Below are positions 33,509 to 42,523 of a stretch of DNA of 64,000 bases, in pieces. The stretch comes from NCEH01 sp043195125 (GTDB lineage: Bacteria; Pseudomonadota; Alphaproteobacteria; Rhizobiales; Xanthobacteraceae), in NCBI RefSeq assembly GCF_043195125.1, contig NZ_JBAFWR010000001.1, one strand, 5' to 3'. The notes below the pieces were generated by a model. The model saw nothing but the letters and a program-made list of their open reading frames with translations, searched no databases and had not been told where the DNA came from. Every line of letters begins with the position of its first letter. The stretch's first letter is position 1. Both the position numbers and the translations under genes were made by a program.

Positions 33509-34504
33509 ATGTCTAATTATCAATCGTTTATATTTTCCACGGCCCCCATGATGGACTGGACGGACCGCCATTGCCGGGCGTTCCATCGCACGCTTTCGGC
33601 ACGCGCGCTGCTTTACACCGAAATGGTAACCGCCCCAGCCGTGCTGAACGGTGATCGCGGGCGGCTGCTGGGGTATTCGCCGGCGGAGCACCCGGTGGCG
33701 GTTCAGCTCGGCGGGAGCGATCCCGAGCAGCTCGCGCGGGCCGCGCGGATCTGCGCGGATTTTGGCTATGACGAGATCAATCTCAACGTGGGCTGTCCCT
33801 CGGACCGCGTGCAGGGCGGCAATTTCGGTGCTTGCCTCATGCGCGAGCCGCACCTGGTCGCGCGCTGCGTTTCCGCGATCAAGGCGGAGGTTGCCTTGCC
33901 GGTCACCGTCAAATGCCGCATCGGCGTGGACGACCAGGATCCGGAGGTCGCCCTGGATGCACTGGCCGATGCCGTGATCGCGGCGGGGGCGGACGCGCTC
34001 ATCGTCCATGCCCGCAAAGCGTGGCTGCAAGGACTTTCGCCGCGCGAAAATCGCGATATTCCCCCGCTCGACTATGACCGCGTGCGCCGCCTGAAGGCCC
34101 GCTTGCCGCAGGTTCCCATCGCCCTGAACGGCGGCCTTGTCACGCTGGAGCAGGCGCAGGCGGAAAGCGCGGGGCTCGACGGAGTAATGGTCGGACGTGC
34201 GGCCTATCAAAATCCGGAACTGCTGCTTGCGGTAGATCCGCTGTTTTATGGCGAGAGCTCACCGCACGCCGACGCCTTCGCGGCGGTGGAGGCTTTCGAG
34301 CCTTATATCGCCGCCCATCTGGAATCGGGCGGGCGGCTGCACGACATCACCCGGCACATGCTCGGCCTGTTCACCGGCAGGCCCGGCGCCCGCACGTTCC
34401 GCCGTCGCCTTTCCACGGAAGGGATCGCGCCCGGCGCAGGGCTGGAGGTGCTGCGCACAGCACTGAACGACGTGCGACGGGCCCCCCGGCGCGCCGCAGC
34501 CTGA
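33509..34504 (+). CDS. dusA: tRNA dihydrouridine(20/20a) synthase
   Basis: DusA reduces uridine to dihydrouridine in the tRNA D-loop using FMN and NADPH. The TIM-barrel signatures are intact: FSTAPMMDWTDRHCRAFHR, YTEMVTAPAVLNGD, INLNVGCPSDRVQGGNFG with the catalytic Cys, VHARKAWLQGLSPRENRDI, and DGVMVGRAAYQNPELL. The DusA-specific C-terminal domain is present (HLESGGRLHDITRHMLGLF). It is 331 residues. The ATG at 33509 lacks a strong ribosome binding site but gives the normal N-terminus. Confidence 0.95.
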   Translation: MSNYQSFIFSTAPMMDWTDRHCRAFHRTLSARALLYTEMVTAPAVLNGDRGRLLGYSPAEHPVAVQLGGSDPEQLARAARICADFGYDEINLNVGCPSDRVQGGNFGACLMREPHLVARCVSAIKAEVALPVTVKCRIGVDDQDPEVALDALADAVIAAGADALIVHARKAWLQGLSPRENRDIPPLDYDRVRRLKARLPQVPIALNGGLVTLEQAQAESAGLDGVMVGRAAYQNPELLLAVDPLFYGESSPHADAFAAVEAFEPYIAAHLESGGRLHDITRHMLGLFTGRPGARTFRRRLSTEGIAPGAGLEVLRTALNDVRRAPRRAAA

Positions 34505-34593
34505 ACGCTGGACAGGATCGGCAATTCGGGCGCAGGTTGCCGCCCGCCCTGCCGGCCCTGAAGGTCGCGCGCCCTCCCTTCGAGACCGACTTG

Positions 34594-35430
34594 ATGCTCT
34601 CCTCCGTCCCCTGGAGCGAACTTGCCTATCTGACGCTGGCGCTGCTGGCCGGAGGGGTCGTCACCGGCCTGCTCGCGGGCCTGCTGGGGGTCGGCGGGGG
34701 CGCTGTGATCGTTCCCGTGCTTTACGAGGTGTTTCGCATCATCGGCGTGCCGGAGGACGTGCGGATGCAATTGTGCGTCGGCACCTCGCTCGCGATCATC
34801 GTGCCCACCTCGCTCCTGTCCTATCGAGCCCACAAGGCCCGTGGCGCGGTCATGCAGGGCGTGCTGAAGATCTGGAGCCTGCCGGCGATTCTCGGCATCA
34901 TTGCCGGGAGCGCCATCGCGGCCTTCCTCGACGGTTGGATCCTGCAGGCTGCCTTCGTCGTGATCGCCAGCCTGATGGGCCTCAAGGCCCTGCTCGGCCG
35001 CGCCGACTGGCATCTCGGCACGCAATTGCCGGGCCGCACCGCGATGTGGGGGTACGGCTTCTTCATCGGCCTTGCCGCCTCACTCATCGGCATCAGCGGC
35101 GGCGGCATCTCCAGCATCATTCTCGGGCTCTACGGTGTGCCCATACATGCCGCCGTCGCTACCTCCGCCGGCATCGGCATGCTCATTCCCATTCCGGGCA
35201 TCATCGGCTACGCGATCGCCGGCTGGCCCCACCTGCCGGAGCTGCCGCCCCTTTCGCTCGGCTATGTGTCGCTGCTGGGCTTCGCCTGCATGGCGCCGGT
35301 GAGCGCGGTGACGGCCCCGTTCGGCGCGCGCCTCGCGCATCGGCTGTCGCGCCGAACGCTGGAAATGGGCTTCGGCCTGTTCCTGCTGATCATGGCGCTG
35401 CGATTCCTCGTCGCCATCATCCTGGGGTGA
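34594..35430 (+). CDS. TauE/SafE-family permease
   Basis: The 278-residue protein has about eight membrane segments in two repeats, with the family's GLLAGLLGVGGGAVIVPVLY near the N-terminus and its degenerate repeat GLAASLIGISGGGISSIILG in the second half. Members export sulfite, organosulfonates or related anions; the substrate here is unknown. The ATG at 34594 is chosen because it places the first membrane segment properly; the upstream in-frame extension is arginine/proline-rich and unconserved. Confidence 0.9.
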   Translation: MLSSVPWSELAYLTLALLAGGVVTGLLAGLLGVGGGAVIVPVLYEVFRIIGVPEDVRMQLCVGTSLAIIVPTSLLSYRAHKARGAVMQGVLKIWSLPAILGIIAGSAIAAFLDGWILQAAFVVIASLMGLKALLGRADWHLGTQLPGRTAMWGYGFFIGLAASLIGISGGGISSIILGLYGVPIHAAVATSAGIGMLIPIPGIIGYAIAGWPHLPELPPLSLGYVSLLGFACMAPVSAVTAPFGARLAHRLSRRTLEMGFGLFLLIMALRFLVAIILG

Positions 35431-35464
35431 CGGCGGGCCGACCCGCGAGCCCACCGGGCGGTCG

Positions 35465-36160
35465 TCACCAGGTGCTACGGAAGCCCGCCGTGATGCTGCG
35501 ATTGATCTCGCTTCCCGTGTCGGCCACCGTGGTCGTCAGCACCAGCGGGCCGACCAGGTTTTGCTGGGCGCTCACCGAAGGCAGCCAGGAGCGCCGGTCG
35601 CTGGCGACGGACGTGCCGAGGCTGAAGCGCGTGCCTGTCTCATGCACGTTCAGGCTGACGGATTTATCGCTGCTCCACCCTTCGCCGCTGGAGGCGGGGG
35701 CGACCGTGACGGCGTAGCTGTCGCTGACCTGAGCGCTGATGTGTCCACCCAGATCCCATTCGCGCGAGAAACTCGTGCCCAGCTGGCTTTTGTCCTGAAG
35801 CGGGTCAACGCGCACGTCCACCGCGCCCTTTTCCCAGAAGAAGAGGTTCGATACGCCCGGCATCTCGACCTTTGCCCAGGCGACGGCGCCCGAAGTATCC
35901 GACGCGTGCCACGGCAGGTCGGAACGCGGCTGGACCGTCGTGATCGGAGCCGGAGCGACCGAGAGATCGACGCCGAACTGCGCCGCGCTCCATCCAATCA
36001 GCGCACCGGCGGCGGTCACCGAGGCGGAACCGTCGGCATTGGCCGTGCGCGATACGCGGGTGGCCACTTCCTGCGCCGCGGCGGGGGCACTGCCCACGGC
36101 CACGAGGATCAAGGGGACGCATACGGGTGCGATGGCGCGGGGCAAACGGGTTTGCGGCAT
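35465..36160 (-). CDS. exported protein of unknown function, 231 aa
   Basis: A Sec signal peptide is clear (MPQTRLPRAIAPVCVPLILV, then AVGSAPAAAQ). The mature part is rich in alternating hydrophobic/polar residues and Ser/Thr, ending FRSTW with a terminal aromatic. This suggests beta-structure, perhaps an outer-membrane or surface-associated beta protein, which is an inference. No family was recognised. Start ATG 36160 is chosen for the signal peptide; the frame remains open further upstream without a plausible product. It is convergent with the TauE-like gene. Confidence 0.7.
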   Translation of the reverse strand: MPQTRLPRAIAPVCVPLILVAVGSAPAAAQEVATRVSRTANADGSASVTAAGALIGWSAAQFGVDLSVAPAPITTVQPRSDLPWHASDTSGAVAWAKVEMPGVSNLFFWEKGAVDVRVDPLQDKSQLGTSFSREWDLGGHISAQVSDSYAVTVAPASSGEGWSSDKSVSLNVHETGTRFSLGTSVASDRRSWLPSVSAQQNLVGPLVLTTTVADTGSEINRSITAGFRSTW

Positions 36161-36390
36161 GTCATCTCCGTCGATGCGGCAGAGCCGGCGCCCAAGGACG
36201 CCCCGCTCTCGCCTCAACTTCCAAACCCAGCCCACCCCAATAGGCCAGAGGCAGGTTAAAGGAATCTTCCCGCAGCGCAATATGGGTGGCTTCCCCATGC
36301 ATGAACCGCATGTCTCGGGCCGGCGGCGCCCGCACGGCCAACTTGCTGCGAAGCGCTGGCGCGGCTATCCCCGCCCGAAGGAGACCAAAA

Positions 36391-37296
36391 ATGACGCCAC
36401 CCAGCGAACCTAATGCCGACGCCACCCATGCCCTGCTGCTGCGCATCGCCGACGCACTGGAACGTCTCGCGCCCCCCTCATTGCTGAAGCCCGATTTCGA
36501 GGCCGCGGACGCCTTCGTCTGGCATACCCAGCCGAACCGTTTCGAACCGGTGAAGCGCGTCAATCGTGTGGACATGGAGTTGCTTCAGGGCATCGACCGG
36601 GTGCGCGACCAGCTTGTGGACAATACCGAGCGCTTCGCGCGCGGCCTGCCCGCCAACAACGCCCTGCTCTGGGGCGCGCGCGGCATGGGCAAGAGCTCGC
36701 TGGTGAAGGCCTCGCACGCCCATATCAACCGCACCGTTCTCGGCACGGATGCCGGCGGGCGGCGGCTGAAGCTGGTGGAAATCCATCGCGAGGATATCGA
36801 AACCCTGCCGGTGCTGATGTCGCTGGTGCGCGGCTCGCATCACCGCTTCATCGTGTTCTGCGACGATCTTTCCTTCGATGGCGATGACACCACCTACAAG
36901 TCGCTGAAGGCGGTGCTCGAAGGCGGCATTGAGGGGCGGCCGGACAATGTGATCTTCTACGCCACGTCCAACCGGCGTCACCTGCTGCCGCGCGACATGA
37001 TGGAGAACGAGCGCTCCACGGCAATCAATCCAGGCGAGGCGGTGGAGGAGAAGGTTTCGCTCTCGGACCGCTTCGGCCTGTGGCTTGGCTTCCACAAATG
37101 CAGCCAGGACGAATATCTGGAGATGGTCGCCGCCTATGTGGCGCACCACAATATTCCCATGGAGGAAGACAAGTGGCGGCCGCTGGCGTTGGAATGGGCC
37201 ACCACGCGCGGCTCACGCTCGGGCCGTACCGCCTGGCAGTTCGTGCAGGATCTGGCCGGCCAGCTCGGCGTGGCCCTGGCGCCCTCCGCCGCCTGA
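36391..37296 (+). CDS. DUF815-family AAA+ ATPase
   Basis: The 301-residue protein has Walker A GARGMGKSSLVKA, Walker B FIVFCDDLSFDGDD and the family blocks KAVLEGGIEGRPDNVIFYAT, then SNRRHLLPRDMMEN. The DUF815 family is widespread; its function is not established. GAAGGAGA (36377-36384) lies 6 bases before the ATG at 36391, which decides the start. It is followed by a strong terminator, so it is probably the only gene in its transcript. It is divergent from the exported protein gene. Confidence 0.92.
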   Translation: MTPPSEPNADATHALLLRIADALERLAPPSLLKPDFEAADAFVWHTQPNRFEPVKRVNRVDMELLQGIDRVRDQLVDNTERFARGLPANNALLWGARGMGKSSLVKASHAHINRTVLGTDAGGRRLKLVEIHREDIETLPVLMSLVRGSHHRFIVFCDDLSFDGDDTTYKSLKAVLEGGIEGRPDNVIFYATSNRRHLLPRDMMENERSTAINPGEAVEEKVSLSDRFGLWLGFHKCSQDEYLEMVAAYVAHHNIPMEEDKWRPLALEWATTRGSRSGRTAWQFVQDLAGQLGVALAPSAA

Positions 37297-37315
37297 AACC
37301 CAGCTCTCCAAAGAA

Positions 37316-37349
37316 AAAGGCCGGTCCGAAAGGGCCGGCCTTTATTTTT
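37316..37349. terminator. bidirectional Rho-independent terminator
   Basis: A 12-bp stem with one G-U pair (37316-37327 with 37332-37343) and a GAAA tetraloop is followed by ATTTTT on the plus strand and by a T-run on the minus strand. It separates the convergent DUF815 and SPOR genes. Confidence 0.9.
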
Positions 37350-37365
37350 AGAACCGCCGACGGCC

Positions 37366-38946
37366 TCAGTTGCGGGTGACGATGCAGGTGCCGCCCTGGG
37401 CCTGGAGGGCATTGCAGAGGTTGTTCGCCTCGTCGCGAGTCGAGAACGGACCGACCTGGGCGCGATAATAGACGCCCTTGTCGCCGAGATCGGCCCGACG
37501 GACCGTCGCCTTATAGCTGCCCAGCAGCTGCGGATAACGGCCCTGAAGCACCTTCCAGGAGCCCATGGCGTCGCTTTCGGACTTCTGTGAGGACACCTGC
37601 ACCACGTAGGCGCCATTGGCGACCGCCGCCGGTGCAGCCGAGGCGGTGGCCGGCGCAGCCGCCGGTGCCGCGCCGCCGGTGGTGGGCGTGGTGGTCACGG
37701 TTTTCGGTGCGGGGGCGCCGCTCGGAATGGGATTTTGTGTGGGGGCGTAGGCTGTGGGCGCGATACCGGCCGTCGGCGGCGCCGATGCCGGGGCGCCATT
37801 CGGCACCACGCTTCCGTCAGCCCGCACCGCCAAGGTCTTGACCCGCTTCGGTTCAGTGGATGGCGCACCAGCGGCAGCGGGCGGCGCCCCCGCCCCGGCG
37901 GCAGCAGCCGCTGCAGCTGCGGCGGCATTCACATCGACCGGCTGTTCTTCGCGCGGCACGACGCGCTCGGCGCCAGGCGCACCACCCACGCGATCATAGA
38001 TGAGCTTCTGACCGTCCGAATTCGTCGCCGGGGTTGGTCCCGCGACCTTGGTCGGCGCATTGTCCGCCTTGATGACCGGCGGCGCCTCGCCGCTGGAAGA
38101 CGATCCGCCGCTGCCCACCATGCGATAGGCGAACAGCCCCGCCGCCGAGGCGAGACCGATGCTGACGACGGAGGCGACCACGATCAGAGCCAGGCGGCCT
38201 CTGCGCTGGCGCGGTTCGGTCTCATAGACCTCCTCCGCGTGCGGCGGCATATAGCCTTCCTCGCCGTAGGCGGGGTCGTAATTGTCGTCATATTCGTCAT
38301 AGCCATCGCCCTGGGCGGCACCGCCATAGGCATAACCGGCCTGCGGATCGTCATCCTCGTCCGGATGGCGGGAAACGGGTGCCGCCGGCTCGCTTGCCCG
38401 AGACGGGGCGGCGGGGCGGGGATCATACTCGTCCTGAAGCTGCTGCTGCCGGCCTTCCGCACGGCGCGACAGCGAGCCATAGCCGAGGCGGACCGAAGTG
38501 CGGCTTTGCTCGGCCGCGACTTCCTGCTCCAGCGCATCCCAGCTGGCCTGCGTATCTTGAACCCGCGGATCCTGGGCGCGGGAGCGCTGCGTCACGTCCT
38601 CGCCCGGCACGCGCGAAAACGGCTCGCTGGCAGCGCTGTCGCGACTGCCCCGGCGGCCCGGCTGCCAATCCTCGAACCGGCGCTCCACCGGCGGGGCAGA
38701 AAACTGCGGCGCCGGCGCGGGATCCGGACGAACCGTGCGGGCACGGGGCGCAGGAGCGGGGGGCGGCTGATCCTGCCCCATCTCCCCGAAGTCGGCGAAG
38801 GGGTCCTGATCGCCGATCAGGCGCGCCAACTCCGCCAGCGCGTCTTCGTTGCGCGGGCGGCCGGGAGCGGGATTCGCGGCCGCCGACGGCGCCTGACTGG
38901 CGTGCTCGTCATCGCGCCGGTAGCGGAAGCTGCTTTCGTCGCCCAT
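37366..38946 (-). CDS. SPOR-domain membrane protein, 526 aa
   Basis: A long Pro/Asp/Arg-rich cytosolic part (1-248) precedes one membrane segment (LALIVVASVVSIGLASAAGL, about 252-276). A periplasmic Ala/Pro-rich linker then leads to a SPOR domain (about 446-526) with AYVVQVSSQKSESDAMGSWK and YYRAQVGPFSTRDEANNLCN. SPOR domains bind denuded glycan strands of septal peptidoglycan, so a cell-division role is inferred. It lies downstream of argS on the same strand, a pairing frequent in alphaproteobacteria. The ATG is at 38946. Confidence 0.88.
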   Translation of the reverse strand: MGDESSFRYRRDDEHASQAPSAAANPAPGRPRNEDALAELARLIGDQDPFADFGEMGQDQPPPAPAPRARTVRPDPAPAPQFSAPPVERRFEDWQPGRRGSRDSAASEPFSRVPGEDVTQRSRAQDPRVQDTQASWDALEQEVAAEQSRTSVRLGYGSLSRRAEGRQQQLQDEYDPRPAAPSRASEPAAPVSRHPDEDDDPQAGYAYGGAAQGDGYDEYDDNYDPAYGEEGYMPPHAEEVYETEPRQRRGRLALIVVASVVSIGLASAAGLFAYRMVGSGGSSSSGEAPPVIKADNAPTKVAGPTPATNSDGQKLIYDRVGGAPGAERVVPREEQPVDVNAAAAAAAAAAGAGAPPAAAGAPSTEPKRVKTLAVRADGSVVPNGAPASAPPTAGIAPTAYAPTQNPIPSGAPAPKTVTTTPTTGGAAPAAAPATASAAPAAVANGAYVVQVSSQKSESDAMGSWKVLQGRYPQLLGSYKATVRRADLGDKGVYYRAQVGPFSTRDEANNLCNALQAQGGTCIVTRN

Positions 38947-39032
38947 GTGGCCTCAATCATGTTTGGTAGGACCGGATTTCCGCACCCCCCAAACCCAACC
39001 TTACGGTACACGGGTCGGAACGGACGACGCGG

Positions 39033-40805
39033 TCACTTCAATTCCTGAACGGCCTCAACCCCTAGTACCAACAGCCCGGAGGCGAGCACCGCAGCCACGC
39101 CGTGAACCAGTGCCAGACGTGCTAAGGTCAATTCTCGATCATTCTCCATAATGAAGCGTAAATGTGGCAATTCATTTCCGCGATTCCACTGCCCGTGAAA
39201 ATCGCTGGCCAAATCGTGCAAATAAAAGGCGATCCGATGGGGTTCGCGCGCGGCGGCGGCCTGTTCAACGAGGCGCGGCCAAGCGGCAAGGCGCGCGAGT
39301 AGACCCAATTCTCCCGGATCGTCCAGCCGCTCCAGCGGCGCATGGGCATAAACTTCCGCCGTTTCCGGCAAAGATGCAATCTGTTCTTTGGCTTTGCGCA
39401 GGATCGAATGGGCGCGGGCGTGCGCATACTGCACATAGAAGACGGGGTTTTCGCGAGACTGCTCGATCACCTTGGCGAGGTCGAAGTCCAGCGGCGCGTC
39501 ATTCTTGCGGAACAACATCATGAAGCGCACCGCATCGCGGCCCACCTCGTCCACCACCTCGCGAAGGGTGACGAAGGACCCCGCACGCTTCGACATGCGC
39601 ACCGGCTCGCCATTGCGATAAAGCCGCACCAGCTGGCACAATTCCACGTCCAGGCTCGCCTGATTGCCGGTCACCGCTTTCACGGCGGCCTGCATGCGCT
39701 TGACGTAGCCGCCGTGGTCGGCGCCCCACACGTCGATCATGCGGTTGAAGCCGCGGTCGAACTTGTCCTTGTGATAGGCGATGTCGCCGGCGAAATACGT
39801 ATAGCTGCCGTCTGACTTCACCAGCGGGCGGTCCACATCGTCGCCGAAGGCGGTGGAGCGGAAGAGGCTCTGCTCGCGATCCTCCCAATCCTCGATCGGC
39901 GCCCCCTTGGGTGGCGGCAAGCGCCCCTGATACACCTCGCCCGAGCGGCGCAGCTGCTCGATCATCAGGCCGACACGGTCAACACCCACGGTCAGCGAGC
40001 GCTCCGAGAAGAACACATCGAATTCGATGCCGAGCGCGGCCAGATCCTCGCGGATCATCACCATCATGGCGCCGATGGCGAAGCTGCGGAACATCGGGAG
40101 CCATTCGCTCTCGGGCGCCTCCACGAAAGCGCCGCCGTGCATCTCGGCCAGTTCCCGTCCCACCGGCACGAGATAGTCGCCGGGATAGAGGCCGTCGGGG
40201 ATCTCCGCCGGTTCGCCGGTAGCCGCCTCGCGATAGCGCAGGAACACGGAGCGGGCGAGCACATCCACCTGCGCGCCAGCGTCGTTGATGTAATATTCCC
40301 GCGTCACCTTATACCCGGCAAAGCCAAGCAGACTGGCAAGGGCATCGCCGAACACCGCGCCCCGGCAATGGCCCACATGCATGGGCCCGGTGGGGTTCGC
40401 GGAGACATATTCCACGTTCACTGGCACGTTGCCGCCCATCGTGGAACGGCCGAAGTTCGGACCCGCGCGCAGGATGGCGGCGAGGACGACCGGCCAGAAT
40501 GCCGCGTCCAGAGTCATATTGATGAAGCCGGGCCCGGCCACGTCCACCTTGGCCACGCGCGGCACATGCGCAAGCTGGGCGGCGATGCGTTCGGCGAGGT
40601 CGCGCGGCTTCATGCCGGCGTCCTTTGCCAGCACCATGGCGGCGTTGGTGGCGAGATCGCCATGGGTCGGGTCGCGCGGCGGCTCCACCACGATGCGGCC
40701 GAGATCGAGACCCTCGGGCGTGCGGCCTTCCCCCAACTGACCCTGGCGGGCAAGCTCGGCGACGGCTTCTCGCACGTGATCGGCGAAGATCGCGTAGACG
40801 TTCAT
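39033..40805 (-). CDS. argS: arginyl-tRNA synthetase
   Basis: ArgS is a class I synthetase charging tRNA-Arg. The N-terminal tRNA-binding domain leads to VNVEYVSANPTGPMHVGHCR (HIGH motif), the DHGGYVKRMQAA region and RMSKRAGSFVTL (KMSKS-like), with a C-terminal anticodon-binding DALR domain (VQYAHARAHSILRK onwards). It is 590 residues. The ATG at 40805 gives MNVYAIFADHVREAV, the usual start; an in-frame codon four residues upstream is less likely. Confidence 0.97.
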   Translation of the reverse strand: MNVYAIFADHVREAVAELARQGQLGEGRTPEGLDLGRIVVEPPRDPTHGDLATNAAMVLAKDAGMKPRDLAERIAAQLAHVPRVAKVDVAGPGFINMTLDAAFWPVVLAAILRAGPNFGRSTMGGNVPVNVEYVSANPTGPMHVGHCRGAVFGDALASLLGFAGYKVTREYYINDAGAQVDVLARSVFLRYREAATGEPAEIPDGLYPGDYLVPVGRELAEMHGGAFVEAPESEWLPMFRSFAIGAMMVMIREDLAALGIEFDVFFSERSLTVGVDRVGLMIEQLRRSGEVYQGRLPPPKGAPIEDWEDREQSLFRSTAFGDDVDRPLVKSDGSYTYFAGDIAYHKDKFDRGFNRMIDVWGADHGGYVKRMQAAVKAVTGNQASLDVELCQLVRLYRNGEPVRMSKRAGSFVTLREVVDEVGRDAVRFMMLFRKNDAPLDFDLAKVIEQSRENPVFYVQYAHARAHSILRKAKEQIASLPETAEVYAHAPLERLDDPGELGLLARLAAWPRLVEQAAAAREPHRIAFYLHDLASDFHGQWNRGNELPHLRFIMENDRELTLARLALVHGVAAVLASGLLVLGVEAVQELK

Positions 40806-40838
40806 GGGGCATTCCAATGTGGTGAGAGCACGGGGCGC

Positions 40839-42041
40839 CTAACGCAAATCCGGCGTCAAGTCAAAGTAGCGGGCGTGCTGGTCCAGGGCGTAACGGTCGG
40901 TCATGCCGGCGATATAGTCGGCGACGCGGCGGATCAGGCGGGGGGTGTCGGAGGGGTCGATGTCGCGCCGCCAGTCGGCCGGCATGTCATCGGGGGCGCT
41001 GAGGAAATGGGCGAACAGGTCGCGCACCACCTGCGCGGCGTCGTCCATGATGCGGTTGACGCGTTCGTGGTGGTACATGCGCGGGAATAAAAATCCCTTG
41101 ATCGCCACCTCGGCCGCCTGCACCTCTGCGGAAAAGCCCACCAGCGGCAGGCCGAGCGCCCGGACATCCTCGACACTGGCGACGCCCGCCGCCACGGCCC
41201 GCCGGTCGGTCTCGCACACCACATCCTCGATGAAGCGGGTGATGATCCGGCGCATCATCTCATAGGCGGTGCGATTGCGATCGAGCCCCGGCCAGAGCGC
41301 GCGGACCTCCGCGAGGGCATCGCCCACCAGCGGCAGGGCGGCAAGATCCTCCAGCGCGAACAGGCCGGCGCGCAAACCGTCGTCGATATCGTGGACGTCA
41401 TAGGCGATGTCGTCGGCGAGCGCGGCCGCCTGTGCCTCCGGGCCGGCATGGCTCCACAATTCCAGATCCTGTGCGGCGGAATGAACGTTCACCGCATGGG
41501 GCACGCCGGCCGCATAGCGGCCGATTCCCCTGCCCTGCCGGTCGGTCATCGGACCATTGTGCTTGACGATGCCTTCCAACGTCTCCCACGTAAGATTGAG
41601 GCCGTCGAAGGCCGCATATCGCCGTTCCAGGCGCGTGACCATGCGCAGGGACTGGGCGTTGTGATCGAACCCGCCGTGGGCGTGCAGGCAGGTGTCCAGC
41701 GCCCGCTCTCCGGCATGGGCGAAAGGGGGATGGCCGAGATCGTGGGCCAGGCCCAGCACCTCCGCGAGATCCTCGTCGAGCCCCAATGCCCGGGCGATCG
41801 AGCGGGCCACCTGAACCACTTCCAGCGTGTGGGTGAGGCGGGTGCGGAAATGATCGCCTTCATGAAACACGAAGACCTGGGTCTTGTGCTTCAGCCGGCG
41901 GAAGGCTGTGGAATGGATGACGCGGTCGCAATCGCGGCGGAACACATTGCGGCTGCCCTCCGGCTCGGGATGCAGCCGGCCGCGGGAACGCAGGGGGTCA
42001 GAGGCGTAGGATACGCGCGGGGTCGATCCCAAAACCGCCAT
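40839..42041 (-). CDS. dGTPase-like HD-domain triphosphohydrolase
   Basis: This member of the deoxyguanosinetriphosphate triphosphohydrolase-like family shows the HD metal site (FRTRLTHTLEVVQVARS, then GLAHDLGHPPFAHAGE) and the family start SRNVFRRDCDRVIHSTAFRR. It hydrolyses dNTPs to nucleoside and triphosphate in characterised relatives; the preferred nucleotide is unknown. It is 400 residues from ATG 42041. It is divergent from erpA across 47 bp, a conserved neighbourhood in alphaproteobacteria, and sits 33 bp before argS on the same strand. Confidence 0.93.
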   Translation of the reverse strand: MAVLGSTPRVSYASDPLRSRGRLHPEPEGSRNVFRRDCDRVIHSTAFRRLKHKTQVFVFHEGDHFRTRLTHTLEVVQVARSIARALGLDEDLAEVLGLAHDLGHPPFAHAGERALDTCLHAHGGFDHNAQSLRMVTRLERRYAAFDGLNLTWETLEGIVKHNGPMTDRQGRGIGRYAAGVPHAVNVHSAAQDLELWSHAGPEAQAAALADDIAYDVHDIDDGLRAGLFALEDLAALPLVGDALAEVRALWPGLDRNRTAYEMMRRIITRFIEDVVCETDRRAVAAGVASVEDVRALGLPLVGFSAEVQAAEVAIKGFLFPRMYHHERVNRIMDDAAQVVRDLFAHFLSAPDDMPADWRRDIDPSDTPRLIRRVADYIAGMTDRYALDQHARYFDLTPDLR

Positions 42042-42088
42042 TACCACCCCTATGCCCTTTAATTTAAGCGCGGCCGCACTTAACTATC

Positions 42089-42496
42089 ATGTCGAACACT
42101 GATCAACCGTCGAAGGCCGCCATGTCCAGCGCCGTGACACCGCAGACCGCTTCTTCTTCCCTCCCCGCCCCAGGCCCCTTTGTCGTAACCGACAGCGCGG
42201 CCCGCCGGGTTGCGCAAATCCTTGCCTCCGAAGCGCCGGAAAGCGCATTGCGGGTCAGCGTGGAAGGTGGCGGCTGCTCCGGCTTCCAGTACCGCTTCGA
42301 TGTCACGCAGACTCGCGACAGCGAGGACCTTGTGATCGAGCGCGAGGGCGCCACAATCCTGGTGGACAAGGTTTCGCTCGACTATCTCGTGGGCTCGCGC
42401 CTGGATTTCGTCGACGATCTGATCGGCGCGTCGTTCAAGATCGACAATCCGCAGGCCACCTCTTCCTGCGGCTGCGGCACCAGCTTTTCGCTCTGA
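42089..42496 (+). CDS. erpA: A-type iron-sulfur carrier protein (ErpA/IscA family)
   Basis: The HesB/IscA fold binds and delivers Fe-S clusters. The three cluster-binding cysteines are in VEGGGCSGFQYRF and SSCGCGTSFSL. The protein is 135 residues from ATG 42089; a second in-frame ATG at 42122 would remove an Ala/Ser-rich N-terminus that is not part of the domain, so the start is uncertain. It is divergent from the dGTPase-like gene. Confidence 0.92.
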   Translation: MSNTDQPSKAAMSSAVTPQTASSSLPAPGPFVVTDSAARRVAQILASEAPESALRVSVEGGGCSGFQYRFDVTQTRDSEDLVIEREGATILVDKVSLDYLVGSRLDFVDDLIGASFKIDNPQATSSCGCGTSFSL

Positions 42497-42523
42497 CCCC
42501 GACGCGCGTCTGAGCAGGCGCGC